Program-made: the position numbers and the translations under genes
Notes under the pieces: generated by a model
Told to the model about the DNA's origin: nothing
The model's input: only the letters and a program-made list of their open reading frames with translations
Database searches by the model: none
From: Alkalihalobacillus sp. FSL W8-0930
GTDB taxonomy: Bacteria; Bacillota; Bacilli; Bacillales; Bacillaceae_D
Direction of reading: 5' to 3'
Assembly: GCA_037965595.1 (NCBI GenBank)
Contig: CP150183.1
Location: forward strand, 2,046,001-2,110,000
Length of the DNA: 64,000 bases
Shown: positions 37,171 through 47,100 of the stretch, in pieces
How positions within the stretch are numbered: position 1 is the first letter of the stretch
How the letters are laid out: each line of letters opens with the position of its first letter

Positions 37171-39789
37171 CTATTTCTTCACTTTTTGCTGCCATGTATG
37201 AATAAGCTGCATTGCCTCAAAAGGCGATAGATGCATAAGGTCAACCGCACTAATTTCTTGGAGTAATGCTTCTTGATGTTTATTTACCGCGTTAACTTGC
37301 TTTGTAGGAGCTTCATCAACAGCAAATAATGATAATTGTTGGTCCTCATCCTTAACGTCGGGACCAGGCTCTTGAACCTGGATGGTGTCTGCTTTTGCAG
37401 CCGCTGTTTCAACTTGTCCACCTTCGAGCTCTGTGAGTAACATTTCCGCCCGTTCAGTCACTACACTCGGTAATCCAGCAAGTTCCGCCACGTAAATTCC
37501 ATAGCTTCGATCAGCAGGACCATCAATGACCTTGTGTAAAAAGACAACATGTCCATCTTGTTCAGCTGCTGACACGTGAATGTTCTGAAGCTGACGTAAC
37601 GACTGCTCCATGGTTGTTAGTTCATGGTAATGTGTTGAAAACATCGTTTTAGCTTGAATACGCTCATGAATAAACTCCATGATTGCTTGAGCTAATGCCA
37701 TCCCGTCATACGTAGAAGTTCCTCTACCGATTTCATCTAAAAGCAATAAGCTATCCTGCGTTGCTTTTGTTAACGCATGTTTTGTTTCAAGCATTTCAAC
37801 CATAAATGTACTTTGACCGCTTGCTAAATCATCCGCCGCTCCAATACGTGTAAAGATTTGATCAAATACAGGGAGTTCCGCTTCGTCTGCTGGTACATAG
37901 CAGCCAATTTGAGCCATCACAGCTGTAAGCGCCAATTGTCTCATATACGTACTCTTACCACCCATATTTGGACCCGTTAGAAGGAGCATTCCTCTACCGT
38001 CTCCCATCGTGACATCATTCGGAACATACTGCCCTCTAGGGATAACGGTCTCCACAACAGGATGGCGGTTATTTCGAAGATGGATGTCGCGATTCTCTGA
38101 AAACATCGGTTTTACATACGTTCTCTGCTCACTAACAGTCGCAAAGCTAGCATAGACATCTAACTCACTCATTTGACTGGCAAGGCTCTGTAGCTCAGGT
38201 ACGAATTGCTTCACTTGCTCACGAATTTGAACAAAAAGCTCGTATTCTAGCTTTTCTGTTTGATCATTGGCTTCTAAAATTAAGGCTTCCTTTTCCTTTA
38301 ATTCTGGTGTTACAAATCGCTCCGCATTCGTTAATGTTTGCTTTCGTTCGTAACGTCCTTCCGGGATGGACGAAGCATTAGCGCGGGTAATCTCGATGTA
38401 ATAACCAAACACACGGTTATAGCCGACTTTTAACGTCCGTATGCCCGTAACTTCTCTCTCTTTAGCCTCAAGCTCAGCAATCCACTGCTTTCCGTTTGTA
38501 CTCGCATCCCGGTATTTATCTAGTTCCTCTGAATAGCCTGACTGGATGATCCCACCTTCTTTTAAGGAAATAGGTGCATCTTCAATTAGGCTTGTCTCAA
38601 GTAACGTAGCCAGTCCCTCAAACGTATCTAACTCTTTAAACCAGTTCTGTGCAAATTCTGCTTGCATCGTAGATAGAAGATGCATAATCGCAGGTACACG
38701 CTGTAACGATTTCTTTAATTGCACAAGCTCTCTTGGACTCACACTGCCGTAGGCCACTCTAGCAGCAAGGCGCTCGAGGTCATAGACTGCTTTTAATTCA
38801 TCACGTAGCTCCTCACGCTCAAAAAAGTGAGTTAAAAATGTCTCCACTGCACGTTGCCGCGAGATGATATGTTCCTTATTCACAAGCGGTCTTTCTATCC
38901 ATTGTCTAAGCATTCTGCCACCCATTGCAGTGACCGTATGATCAATAATAGAAAGTAGAGATCCTTGTTTTCTTTTTTCGCGTAGGGTCTCCGTCAACTC
39001 AAGATTCCGTTTTGTATGCTGGTCCATCTTTAAATAAGAACTTGATGTATAATACGTCACTGGTTGTAAGTGAGATAACGATCGTTTCTGCGTACGAACG
39101 AGGTATTGCACTAACCTCGCGTATGTTTTTTCGAGTTTATCTTGCTTTAAATGTTGATAAACAGCTGCATAATCGTCTTGTGCATCAAACTCATCTTCAT
39201 ATGAAATCGTGAGTTGTTTTTGTTCAGCTAATCGATTCATCAATGCAGGGTTTGCGGTACTTGCAACAATCACTTCTTTGGAATTGGCTGTAACAATTTC
39301 TTGAATGGCATCCTCTAGCTCATCACCTGTGATTGTCACACGTCCTTCTCCAGTTGACAGATCGACAAAGCCTACACCGTAAGAACCATCCGCGCATTCA
39401 TGAATTGTAGCCAAGTAATTGTTTTCTTTCTCTTGTATAAAGTGATCACTCATCATCGTTCCAGGGGTAAGAAGCTTTACAACTTCTCGCTTCACTACAC
39501 CTTTTGCCGTCTCAGGATCTTCAACCTGTTCACAAATGGCAACCTTATACCCTTTTTCAACCAACCGTGTCATATACATATCCGCTGAGTGATGAGGAAC
39601 ACCACACATTGGAATTCGAGTTTCTCCTTGTCCTCTTCCAGTAAGGGTAATTTCAAGTTCACGTGATGCTTGAACCGCATCATCCTGGAAAAGCTCATAA
39701 AAATCACCTAAACGAAAAAATAAAAAAGCATCCTGGTACTGTGCTTTTATCTCTAAATATTGCTTCATCATTGGGGTTACCTGTGCCAT
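37171..39789 (-). CDS. mutS: DNA mismatch recognition protein MutS
   Basis: 872 residues from ATG 39787-39789, directly after GGAGGAAAGT. The mismatch-contacting FFRLGDFYELF (Phe-x-Glu at YELF), Walker A GPNMGGKST and Walker B LLLDEIGRGTSTYDG are present. The C-terminal tail holds QQLSLFAVD, a typical beta-clamp-binding motif. Forms the mutSL operon. The frame continues eight codons further upstream but without its own ribosome site. Confidence 0.97.
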   Translation of the reverse strand: MAQVTPMMKQYLEIKAQYQDAFLFFRLGDFYELFQDDAVQASRELEITLTGRGQGETRIPMCGVPHHSADMYMTRLVEKGYKVAICEQVEDPETAKGVVKREVVKLLTPGTMMSDHFIQEKENNYLATIHECADGSYGVGFVDLSTGEGRVTITGDELEDAIQEIVTANSKEVIVASTANPALMNRLAEQKQLTISYEDEFDAQDDYAAVYQHLKQDKLEKTYARLVQYLVRTQKRSLSHLQPVTYYTSSSYLKMDQHTKRNLELTETLREKRKQGSLLSIIDHTVTAMGGRMLRQWIERPLVNKEHIISRQRAVETFLTHFFEREELRDELKAVYDLERLAARVAYGSVSPRELVQLKKSLQRVPAIMHLLSTMQAEFAQNWFKELDTFEGLATLLETSLIEDAPISLKEGGIIQSGYSEELDKYRDASTNGKQWIAELEAKEREVTGIRTLKVGYNRVFGYYIEITRANASSIPEGRYERKQTLTNAERFVTPELKEKEALILEANDQTEKLEYELFVQIREQVKQFVPELQSLASQMSELDVYASFATVSEQRTYVKPMFSENRDIHLRNNRHPVVETVIPRGQYVPNDVTMGDGRGMLLLTGPNMGGKSTYMRQLALTAVMAQIGCYVPADEAELPVFDQIFTRIGAADDLASGQSTFMVEMLETKHALTKATQDSLLLLDEIGRGTSTYDGMALAQAIMEFIHERIQAKTMFSTHYHELTTMEQSLRQLQNIHVSAAEQDGHVVFLHKVIDGPADRSYGIYVAELAGLPSVVTERAEMLLTELEGGQVETAAAKADTIQVQEPGPDVKDEDQQLSLFAVDEAPTKQVNAVNKHQEALLQEISAVDLMHLSPFEAMQLIHTWQQKVKK

Positions 39790-39865
39790 ACTTTCCTCCA
39801 ACCGTACATTCATCTTTGCTCATATTATAGCATAGTGAATCACACCCCTGCACTTGGAATGAACA

Positions 39866-39897
39866 AGAAAAAAAGAGCGATGCATCGCATCACTCTC
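39866..39897 (-). terminator. Terminator after cotE
   Basis: GAGTGATGCGATGCATCGCTC forms a near-palindromic stem followed on the minus strand by T7. It is between cotE and mutS, so mutSL is a separate unit. Confidence 0.8.
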
Positions 39898-39901
39898 ATA
39901 C

Positions 39902-40468
39902 CTACTTATCTAGTTCTTCATGTAAAAAATGCGGATCAAGATTTTCTAATTCTTCATCTGTGACCTGATCAACATAATCTGCAATTGGGTATTCATTGAT
40001 AATTCCTTGTGGATTCACGGCAACTGCGACCTTTGTCTCCCCAATACACTCAACAATAAACTCTCGTTCCACTTGCACATCAACGGTTGTTCCATTGTCT
40101 GAGATAATCGCTTCTAATGTATTTGGTTGTTGGACCGCACGAGCCACAACATCTAAGTCTTCCGTTAACACGTTTTCATCCTTCATTGATAAAGGAACAA
40201 TGTCTGTGTAAGTCACCGTTTGTGTTGCGACATCTGTTTTTGTGTTATTTGTGTACGAAAACCAGACGTTAATATCATAAGAACCTTGCACCTCAACGGT
40301 ATCCCCACGCTTTTCTGCATCGTAGGTATGATTAATAATCCAGCACCCTAAAATACTTGTTGGTCGATGAGCCGGCGTGATGTGGTGCGTGGCTTCAGAA
40401 AACTTCCTTCCCTTTCCACAAACCGCTTTCGTGATAATTTCTCGGTAACTCATTTCATTTTCAGCCAT
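39902..40468 (-). CDS. cotE: Outer spore coat morphogenetic protein CotE
   Basis: 188 residues. YREIITKAVCGKGRKF, SILGCWIINHTYDAEK and GSYDINVWFSYTNNTKT match B. subtilis CotE closely; the C-terminal tail is acidic as expected (TDEELENLDPHF). CotE anchors the outer coat and is made in the mother cell. ATG follows AGGAGGGTCAGCAA. Order ricA-cotE-mutS is as in B. subtilis. Confidence 0.95.
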   Translation of the reverse strand: MAENEMSYREIITKAVCGKGRKFSEATHHITPAHRPTSILGCWIINHTYDAEKRGDTVEVQGSYDINVWFSYTNNTKTDVATQTVTYTDIVPLSMKDENVLTEDLDVVARAVQQPNTLEAIISDNGTTVDVQVEREFIVECIGETKVAVAVNPQGIINEYPIADYVDQVTDEELENLDPHFLHEELDK

Positions 40469-40751
40469 TTGCTGACCCTCCTATTCTCATATCCTGGCTG
40501 GATAATGTGTCGGCTCCTGCCTACCGTTCCGCCTAATCACCCTCATCCTATGCAGAGAGTAAAACGGATGTGATTGAAGATTAGGTAGGGCAAACCGTTT
40601 CTATAAAGGATATGAAGCGAGAAATTGGATTAGTACAGCAATCTTTATTCTAAGGTTCTTCCAATTCATCAATGTTAGATGGGAATTGATCAAACAAACT
40701 TGGTGAAAAAATGCCGCTTCGGGAGAATACTCGCTGATCCCATAAAATTAA

Positions 40752-41027
40752 AAAGGTGGAGGGGACATTACGTTAATGTAGTTAGCAAAAACGAACATAG
40801 CACAATATCCGCTACAGGAGAATCCCTCGCACCTGCGGGAACGGCCTCAGCCACCTCCGCGGGAAAAGCACCGCTACAGTGTCTTCACCGCGTTCTGTTC
40901 CGTAGGAGTCTCGGGTTCTCCTTCCACTCGTCATTCTAATATATGAAAAACACGAATGGCGAATGATTCAATCGTAGAATCATTCGCCATTTTTTAGTTA
41001 TATCCAGTTTTGTTCCAGTCTCTCATA
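40752..41027 (-). repeat. MITE-like dispersed repeat, copy B (inverted)
   Basis: About 276 bp, matching copy A (26425-26691) in opposite orientation, with strong identity in the G+C-rich core (for example GAACAGAACGC, GAAGACACTGTAGCGG, GGGATTCTCCTGTAGCGG) and the same perfect 12-bp hairpin stem (40958-40988). Its terminal repeats are more decayed. It fills most of the 586-bp gap between ricA and cotE; the rest (40469-40751) has cotE's upstream region and nothing else I recognise. Confidence 0.8.
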
Positions 41028-41054
41028 ATTATTCGTATTGCACTAGCTTTAATA

Positions 41055-41465
41055 TTAAAACGGGCTTTTAACTGTGCGTCCTTTTAATAGATCTCCATCA
41101 GTTGAGATGATAATTTCATCTGTCACGGTTTTGGAAATTGTATTTGTGATCATCTGTAGCAAGTAATTTACTTCTACTTGACTTCTTTTAAACTCTTGTA
41201 CAAGCGGGATTTCGTCAATTTCGTTATGAAGGGAGTCAATTTTCTCTTCCACTTGTTTAAGAGCTTCTGTTTTGCCATAGTGCTTTAAGTTGACAGCTTC
41301 TTTTTGTTGCTTTTTAATTTGAGCAATCAGTTCTTGAATTCGGAGATGGTCGTTGACTTGCTTTTCTGCGCGTTTATAGAAGTCTACTTCTTCTGTTCCG
41401 GCAACCATTTTTGCAAGTTCTCTAGCTTTCTCTCTGACATCTTCCTTTGAATAAAGATTTGTCAT
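41055..41465 (-). CDS. ricA: RicA (YmcA), Y-complex subunit
   Basis: 136 residues, fully helical, of the YlbF/YmcA family: YSKEDVREKARELAKMVAGTEEVDFYKRAE and the central IKKQQKEAVNLKHYGK are characteristic. With YlbF and YaaT it forms the complex that steers RNase Y to polycistronic mRNAs and affects Spo0A phosphorylation and biofilm formation. RNase Y itself is encoded 3 kb away. Lies 6 bp after miaB, so co-transcribed. Confidence 0.9.
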   Translation of the reverse strand: MTNLYSKEDVREKARELAKMVAGTEEVDFYKRAEKQVNDHLRIQELIAQIKKQQKEAVNLKHYGKTEALKQVEEKIDSLHNEIDEIPLVQEFKRSQVEVNYLLQMITNTISKTVTDEIIISTDGDLLKGRTVKSPF

Positions 41466-41471
41466 TGTCGA

Positions 41472-43076
41472 TTAGACCTCCACTGTTTCTGTTATTTCAC
41501 CATTTAGTGACCACGTCTTTGCCTCTGTGATCTTCACATGAACAATTGTTCCTATGATTGATTCAGAGCCTTTAAAATTAACCATGCGGTTCGTGCGTGT
41601 ACGTCCAGCTAACACATTCGGATCTTTTTTACTTTGACCTTGTACAAGAACTTCAACGACTTTGTCTTGATATTCAAGATTTTTCTTCGCCGAAATGTCA
41701 TTCACAAGTGCATTCAAGCGCGCTAAACGTTCTTTCTTCACTTCCATCGGCACATTATCTTGCATCTTAGCAGCCGGTGTACCTTCGCGTGGAGAATAAA
41801 TGTACGTGTATGCACTATCAAATTCAACCTCTCTCATAAGGGAAAGAGTTTCCTCAAACTGTTCATCCGTTTCATTTGGGAATCCAACGATAATATCCGT
41901 TGTAAACGATGCGTTAGGAATGGCTTGTTTGATTTTGTGAGCAAGCTCCAAATAACTCTCACGTGTGTACTTTCTGGCCATTAGCTTTAGGATGGCTGAG
42001 CTTCCATGCTGAACAGGTAAATGAATATGTTCTACAAGGTTTCCTCCTTGAGCGAGCACCTCAATTAAACGATCATCAAAATCACGAGGATGGCTTGTCG
42101 TAAATCTTACACGAGGGATATCAATCTTATGAATCTCGTCCATCAAATCACCAAGACCGTACTTCATATCAAGATCTTTACCGTAGGCATTTACATTTTG
42201 TCCAAGCAGAGTGACTTCTTTGTAGCCTTGGCGAGCAAGGTCACGAACTTCGGCAATAATGTCCTCTGGCATACGGCTACGTTCTTTTCCGCGCGTATAA
42301 GGAACAATACAATACGTGCAGAACTTATCACAGCCATACATGATGTTAACCCAGGCTTGTGTCTTACCTTCACGCTTACGAGGCATGTTTTCAACAATGT
42401 CGCCTTCCTTAGACCAAACCTCAACGACCATTTCTTTACCAAAAATCGCATCACGTAACAGGTGTGGCAAACGATGAATATTGTGGGTTCCAAAAACAAG
42501 ATCAATGTGTTGATGTTTTTGGAGAATGCGATTGACGACGCTTTCTTCTTGCGACATACAGCCACACACGCCGATGATTAACTCCGGCTTTTCAAGCTTA
42601 AGAGGTTTTAAGTGACCGATTTCTCCAAATACCTTATTCTCCGCATTCTCTCGAATGGCACAGGTATTCAATAAGATCACATCAGCCTCTTCCGTTACAT
42701 CTGTTGATTCAAAGCCCATTTCAGTTAAGAGTCCAGCCATATTTTCTGAATCATGAGTGTTCATTTGACAGCCATATGTACGGATGAGAAACTTCTTGCC
42801 TGCACCAAGTTGTGTTAACTCAAGTGGAATCACATGGTCAGGTCTAATTACTTGAGTCGTTTCCTTCCCGCGGCGTTTACCCTGCTTGTAATCAGGCTGT
42901 TCGTGAATCGTGATGTCCCGACCATTGATACGCATCACTTTTTTGTTTTCATCTTCTGAGATAATCTTTGCTTTTGAAAAATCAAAGTATTGACTGTAGT
43001 CTTTTTTAGGTTCCTGCTGTTGATTCTTTTTTATATGGGTATTCCCTTGTTGTCCTAATCGTTGTTCTTCGTTCAT
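41472..43076 (-). CDS. miaB: tRNA-2-methylthio-N6-dimethylallyladenosine synthase MiaB
   Basis: 534 residues from the ATG at 43074-43076. N-terminal MTTase domain ([11 protein letters not shown] and [18 protein letters not shown]: the three cysteines of the second cluster), radical-SAM site [17 protein letters not shown], and a TRAM domain at the end. It completes ms2i6A37 after MiaA. The frame is open 43 codons further upstream but that stretch overlaps the spoVS terminator and is unlikely translated. The N-terminal extension (about 65 residues) is as in the Bacillus enzymes. Confidence 0.94.
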   Translation of the reverse strand: MNEEQRLGQQGNTHIKKNQQQEPKKDYSQYFDFSKAKIISEDENKKVMRINGRDITIHEQPDYKQGKRRGKETTQVIRPDHVIPLELTQLGAGKKFLIRTYGCQMNTHDSENMAGLLTEMGFESTDVTEEADVILLNTCAIRENAENKVFGEIGHLKPLKLEKPELIIGVCGCMSQEESVVNRILQKHQHIDLVFGTHNIHRLPHLLRDAIFGKEMVVEVWSKEGDIVENMPRKREGKTQAWVNIMYGCDKFCTYCIVPYTRGKERSRMPEDIIAEVRDLARQGYKEVTLLGQNVNAYGKDLDMKYGLGDLMDEIHKIDIPRVRFTTSHPRDFDDRLIEVLAQGGNLVEHIHLPVQHGSSAILKLMARKYTRESYLELAHKIKQAIPNASFTTDIIVGFPNETDEQFEETLSLMREVEFDSAYTYIYSPREGTPAAKMQDNVPMEVKKERLARLNALVNDISAKKNLEYQDKVVEVLVQGQSKKDPNVLAGRTRTNRMVNFKGSESIIGTIVHVKITEAKTWSLNGEITETVEV

Positions 43077-43180
43077 AGTAAAGCAAACCCCTTCCAAAAC
43101 ATACCGTTCTACTAATCGTATATTATACGTGCGAATGGTCATAAACACAATCCATGTGTGATGATGAATCCAAAGAAAAA

Positions 43181-43219
43181 AAGTGTTTATCTGTTCTTTG
43201 AGCAACAGATAAACACTTT
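43181..43219 (-). terminator. Terminator after spoVS
   Basis: AAGTGTTTATCTGTT / AACAGATAAACACTT 15-bp stem, then a T7 run on the minus strand. It separates spoVS from miaB. Confidence 0.9.
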
Positions 43220-43232
43220 TCTTTGACTTGCG

Positions 43233-43493
43233 TTAACGAGGTTCAATGATTAACTTAATAGCAGTACGCTCTTCTCCATCAATCTCAATATCAGTGAAAG
43301 CTGGGATGCAAACTAGATCTATTCCGCTAGGTGCTACAAATCCTCTGGCAATCGCAACGGCTTTAATCGATTGATTTAATGCTCCTGCTCCAATGGCCTG
43401 AATCTCTGCTGAACCATGTTCTCGAATGACCCCAGCTAAGGCACCAGCTACAGAATTTGGGGTAGATTTTGCTGAGACTTTTAAGACATCCAT
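43233..43493 (-). CDS. spoVS: Stage V sporulation protein S
   Basis: 86 residues, exactly the B. subtilis length, starting MDVLKVSAKSTPNSVAGALAG and ending GEERTAIKLIIEPR. Alba-like fold protein needed for late sporulation and septation control. AGAGGAGG precedes the ATG by 10 bases. The tdh and kbl genes that follow in B. subtilis are absent. Confidence 0.96.
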   Translation of the reverse strand: MDVLKVSAKSTPNSVAGALAGVIREHGSAEIQAIGAGALNQSIKAVAIARGFVAPSGIDLVCIPAFTDIEIDGEERTAIKLIIEPR

Positions 43494-43596
43494 TTTTTTA
43501 GAACCTCCTCTGTGCATGAGTCATTAGCGTGTTACAAGTGAGTATAAAATGGGTGACAAGCACAACTCACAACAAACCGATTAAATGGCCCAACCG

Positions 43597-44394
43597 TTAA
43601 CGCTCTATATACGGATGGTCCTCATTAATAAGTATGCGCTTAATCGATTTAGCCTGTCCTGATTTATCGTCCACATCAATAATCACACCACTCAACTGTT
43701 CCCTGCCTGATGCGACTTCAAACCTTACAGGAAGATTTGTCAAAAATTTATGCAACACCGGTTCTTTTTCCACACCTAAAATCCCATCATAAGGTCCGGT
43801 CATCCCAACATCTGAGATATAAGCTGTTCCTTTTGGAAGAATTCGCTCATCGGCTGTTTGTACATGCGTGTGCGTTCCAACAACTGCCATCACTCGTCCA
43901 TCTAGATACCAGCCCATCGCGATCTTCTCACTCGTCACTTCCGCATGAAAATCAACAAAAATGTATGGAGTTCGTTTTTTTGCTTCTGCAATTAACTCAT
44001 CTGCTTTTTTAAACGGACAATCATTGGCTGGAAGGAATGTGCGGCCCATTAAATTAATAACGGCAATTTCTATTTGATTAATCGTTACAAAAACCATGCC
44101 GACTCCAGGCGTTCCTTCAGGATAGTTAGCTGGCCTGACAAGCCATTTAGCTGTATCAATAAAATCAAAGATCTCTCGTTTTGCCCACGCATGATTTCCT
44201 AAAGTGACAGCTTGTGCGCCTGCATCGAGTAAGCCTTTATAAATCTTTTCATTAATTCCTTTTCCAGCCGCCGCATTTTCTCCATTAATTACAGTGAGCG
44301 TTGGTTTGTAATCTTTCTTCAATCGCTTCACATATTCCTCTACCATTGCCCGTCCAGGGGAGCCTACAACATCTCCAATAAATAAAATCTTCAT
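43597..44394 (-). CDS. ymdB: Metallophosphoesterase YmdB
   Basis: 265 residues with the di-metal site residues in FIGDVVGSPGR, NGENAAAGKG, LGNHAW, DFHAEVTSEK and GTHTHVQTAD. YmdB hydrolyses 2',3'-cyclic nucleotides and influences biofilm and motility choice through RNase Y-linked effects. It follows rny by about 55 bp. Confidence 0.95.
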   Translation of the reverse strand: MKILFIGDVVGSPGRAMVEEYVKRLKKDYKPTLTVINGENAAAGKGINEKIYKGLLDAGAQAVTLGNHAWAKREIFDFIDTAKWLVRPANYPEGTPGVGMVFVTINQIEIAVINLMGRTFLPANDCPFKKADELIAEAKKRTPYIFVDFHAEVTSEKIAMGWYLDGRVMAVVGTHTHVQTADERILPKGTAYISDVGMTGPYDGILGVEKEPVLHKFLTNLPVRFEVASGREQLSGVIIDVDDKSGQAKSIKRILINEDHPYIER

Positions 44395-44430
44395 GAAACA
44401 TAACCTCTTTCTTTTTCATAGAAACAAAAT

Positions 44431-44450
44431 AAAGCGGCATCAGCCGCTTT
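44431..44450 (-). terminator. Hairpin at the rny stop codon
   Basis: AAAGCGGCTGATGCCGCTTT with a TATTTTG tail on the minus strand; the stem reaches the stop codon. Probably partial termination before ymdB. Confidence 0.6.
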
Positions 44451-46017
44451 ATTTCGCATACTCAACTGCCCGTGTTTCTCGAATAACGGTTACTCGAATA
44501 TGTCCTGGGTAGTCAAGCTCGTCTTCAATTCGTTTGGTGATGTCACGCGCCAGCTTATGGGCAAGTGTATCATCAACAAGATCTGGTCGAACCATGATGC
44601 GAATTTCTCGGCCGGCTTGAATGGCGTACGTTTTTTCGACTCCTTCAAACGACTCTGAAATTTCTTCTAGCTTTTCTAAGCGACGGATGTACGTCTCAAG
44701 TGTTTCTCTACGTGCTCCTGGACGGGCTGCAGATAATGCGTCGGCCGCGGCCACAAGTGTAGAAATCACTGATGTGGACTCCGTATCACCATGGTGAGAG
44801 GCAATGGCATTAACAACAACAGGATGTTCCTTGTACTTTGTTGCCAGTTCTACACCAATTTCAACATGACTTCCTTCAACTTCATGGTCAATTGCTTTAC
44901 CGATGTCGTGCAGGAGACCAGCTCGTTTAGCCAGCTTCACATCTTCACCAAGTTCAGCAGCCATCAATCCACTTAGATGGGCAACTTCAATGGAATGTTT
45001 AAGAACATTTTGCCCATAACTTGTACGAAATTTTAGACGACCTAAAATTTTGATTAAGTCAGGGTGAAGTCCATGAATGCCCATTTCAAATGATGTTTGC
45101 TCACCATATTCGCGAATTGCTTCATCAACTTCACGACGAGATTTATCAACCATCTCTTCGATCCGCGCCGGATGAATTCTCCCGTCTTGAACTAACTTCT
45201 CAAGGGCGGTACGCGCAATTTCACGGCGAATTGGATCAAATCCAGAGAGGATAACAGCTTCAGGTGTATCATCAATAATGAGATCAATTCCTGTTAAGGT
45301 TTCAAGCGCACGAATATTACGGCCTTCACGCCCAATAATTCGACCCTTCATTTCATCGTTAGGTAAGTTCACTACTGAAACCGTAGTTTCAGCTACGTGA
45401 TCGGCTGAACAACGTTGCACAGCAAGAGAAAGAATTTCCTTCGCTTTCTTATCAGCTTCTTCTTTCGCTTGAGCTAAACGCTCTTTTGCAAGTAGAGCTG
45501 TCTCGTGTGCAATCTCTTCTTCCACTTCAGCTCGAACAGATAGTCTCGCTTCCTCACGACTCATACCAGATATGCGCTCCAACTCATGCTGTTGCTTCGC
45601 TATGAGCTCATCCACTTTACTGTTCATCTCTTCAATTTGTCGTTGTTTTTTGGTGAGAGATTCCTCCCTTTTTTCCAAAGACTCTTCTTTTTTATCAAAG
45701 GTTTCGCTTTTTCGGTCTAGAATCTCTTCTTTTTGTACCAAACGATGCTCTTGTTTTTGAATCTCATTTCTACGTTCACGAACTTCACGCTCTGCTTCTG
45801 TACGAAGGGTATGAACTTCATCCTTTGCTTCAAGGATAACTTCCTTCCGATTCGCTTCCGCATTACGTTTTGCATCTTCTACGATTTGATTCGCAGCATG
45901 CTCCGCGCTTACGATCTTCGCTTCTGCAATGGATTTTCGAACAAGATATCCAACAACTGCAGCTACTGCAGAGACAACAAGTATAATGAGGATGAGCATA
46001 TACAATGGTATATCCAT
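44449..46017 (-). CDS. rny: Ribonuclease Y
   Basis: 522 residues. An N-terminal membrane anchor (about 4-24), a long charged coiled coil (30-200), a KH domain ([17 protein letters not shown]) and an HD domain ([27 protein letters not shown]). It starts decay of many mRNAs at the membrane. RicA, a specificity factor, is encoded nearby. Confidence 0.97.
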   Translation of the reverse strand: MDIPLYMLILIILVVSAVAAVVGYLVRKSIAEAKIVSAEHAANQIVEDAKRNAEANRKEVILEAKDEVHTLRTEAEREVRERRNEIQKQEHRLVQKEEILDRKSETFDKKEESLEKREESLTKKQRQIEEMNSKVDELIAKQQHELERISGMSREEARLSVRAEVEEEIAHETALLAKERLAQAKEEADKKAKEILSLAVQRCSADHVAETTVSVVNLPNDEMKGRIIGREGRNIRALETLTGIDLIIDDTPEAVILSGFDPIRREIARTALEKLVQDGRIHPARIEEMVDKSRREVDEAIREYGEQTSFEMGIHGLHPDLIKILGRLKFRTSYGQNVLKHSIEVAHLSGLMAAELGEDVKLAKRAGLLHDIGKAIDHEVEGSHVEIGVELATKYKEHPVVVNAIASHHGDTESTSVISTLVAAADALSAARPGARRETLETYIRRLEKLEEISESFEGVEKTYAIQAGREIRIMVRPDLVDDTLAHKLARDITKRIEDELDYPGHIRVTVIRETRAVEYAK

Positions 46018-46175
46018 ATTTTCACCTCCTCTTGCTATCTAATTGTTGGTTCCATAACTCTGTTTTGCATAGATCTTTTTTATAGTAATCTTAAGTTCCA
46101 TACATGAAAGCGGAGTAAAAAAGGAAAAATAAAAGCCGCTTCACCTTTTAATTGTAAAGTCACCAACCGTTGATG

Positions 46176-46835
46176 TCAAGCTGTGGAAATGGGTGTGACT
46201 TCGCTTATTCCGTCGCGAATGGAAACCTCAAACGCTTGATCTGCAGACTCTGTTAAATGATGATTATGTGTAACCATGATAATTTGTCTACCAAACATCG
46301 TGCTTAATGATTTCAAAAACTCATATAAGTAGTAAACATACTCATTCGATACGTGTTTTCCAGGTTCATCTAATATTAAAGGTCCGCTTACTTTTGGTTG
46401 TACCGTTTCCATTAACGCTACTCGTAATGCAAGTGTCACAATATCAACTACACCACCACCACGTGAATCCTGAGGTTTGGTTTTCACTTGAACACCCTCA
46501 TACTCCGTTGTTACATAAAACTCAGCAACCGTCCGATTCCCATGGTCTTCTATTTCAATCTGGAACTGAAACAAAGGTCCAAATACGTATTGAAGTGCAT
46601 TGGTTACCAGTGTCTCCATTTGTTGACGGGCTTGCTCGCGTGCATACTCAGCTGATTGCTGCAGAAGAACGCGCGCTTTTTCATAGACATCAATTGTATC
46701 TAAGTATTCATTAAGCTTTGCTTCCGCTTGTTCTAATTGATCAACTAGCACTTGACGCCTGGCATCCAGTCTTGTCCATGTATCGCGCGCGTGCTTAATG
46801 GTTTCTTCGAGCTTAACTAGTTCCTCACGCATCAT
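46176..46835 (-). CDS. C-terminal half of a split SbcC/Rad50-like ATPase
   Basis: 219 residues. The first 85 form an amphipathic coil (EELVKLEETIKHARDTWTRL ... ARQQMETLV). Then come a signature-like segment DSRGGGVVDIVTLALRVAL, Walker B with catalytic Glu in GPLILDEPGKHV, and an H-loop in IIMVTHNHHL. There is no Walker A. It therefore supplies the C-lobe of an SMC/Rad50-type head whose N-lobe is made by the gene at 47101. It overlaps the small coiled-coil gene by 11 bp. The pairing is inference from motifs and gene order. Confidence 0.8.
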   Translation of the reverse strand: MMREELVKLEETIKHARDTWTRLDARRQVLVDQLEQAEAKLNEYLDTIDVYEKARVLLQQSAEYAREQARQQMETLVTNALQYVFGPLFQFQIEIEDHGNRTVAEFYVTTEYEGVQVKTKPQDSRGGGVVDIVTLALRVALMETVQPKVSGPLILDEPGKHVSNEYVYYLYEFLKSLSTMFGRQIIMVTHNHHLTESADQAFEVSIRDGISEVTPISTA

Positions 46836-47079
46836 TCTTAATCAGCTCTTTTGGTATAAGCGACCATGTCTCACTCATCGCTTGCTCAACTTCTGATTCC
46901 AGTTTTTTAATTTCACTTTCTAACTCATCTGGACCAACGCCTAGCTCCTCTAACTCTTTTAAAATACGATCGCGTTGATTTTGTAGCTCCTCAAGCTTTG
47001 CTTCTGCCCGGTACCTCATATCTCTCGCCTGATCAATCGCTTGCTTCATCTTTGTTAAATCTTGCTCAATTGTACTCAT
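46825..47079 (-). CDS. Small coiled-coil protein of the split Rad50 set
   Basis: 84 residues, nearly all predicted helix with heptad spacing (MKQAIDQARDMRYRAEAKLEELQNQRDRILKELEEL ... ELESEIKKLESEVEQAMSE). I recognise no family. ATG at 47077-47079 is 9 bases after GGAG; a GTG two codons earlier is too close to that site. It lies between the two ATPase halves, 21 bp after one and overlapping the other, and could be part of the returning coil arm. That role is inference. Confidence 0.75.
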   Translation of the reverse strand: MSTIEQDLTKMKQAIDQARDMRYRAEAKLEELQNQRDRILKELEELGVGPDELESEIKKLESEVEQAMSETWSLIPKELIKNDA

Positions 47080-47100
47080 TTGCACGCACTCCTTTCGTAT

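Noticed and set aside
35299-39789. Possible frameshift between mutL and mutS
   Set aside because: Both are full length with all motifs; the 21-bp gap is a normal operon spacing.
42191-42565. Minus-strand frame of 124 codons inside miaB
   Set aside because: Another frame of miaB; the real protein has the radical-SAM motif through the same bases.
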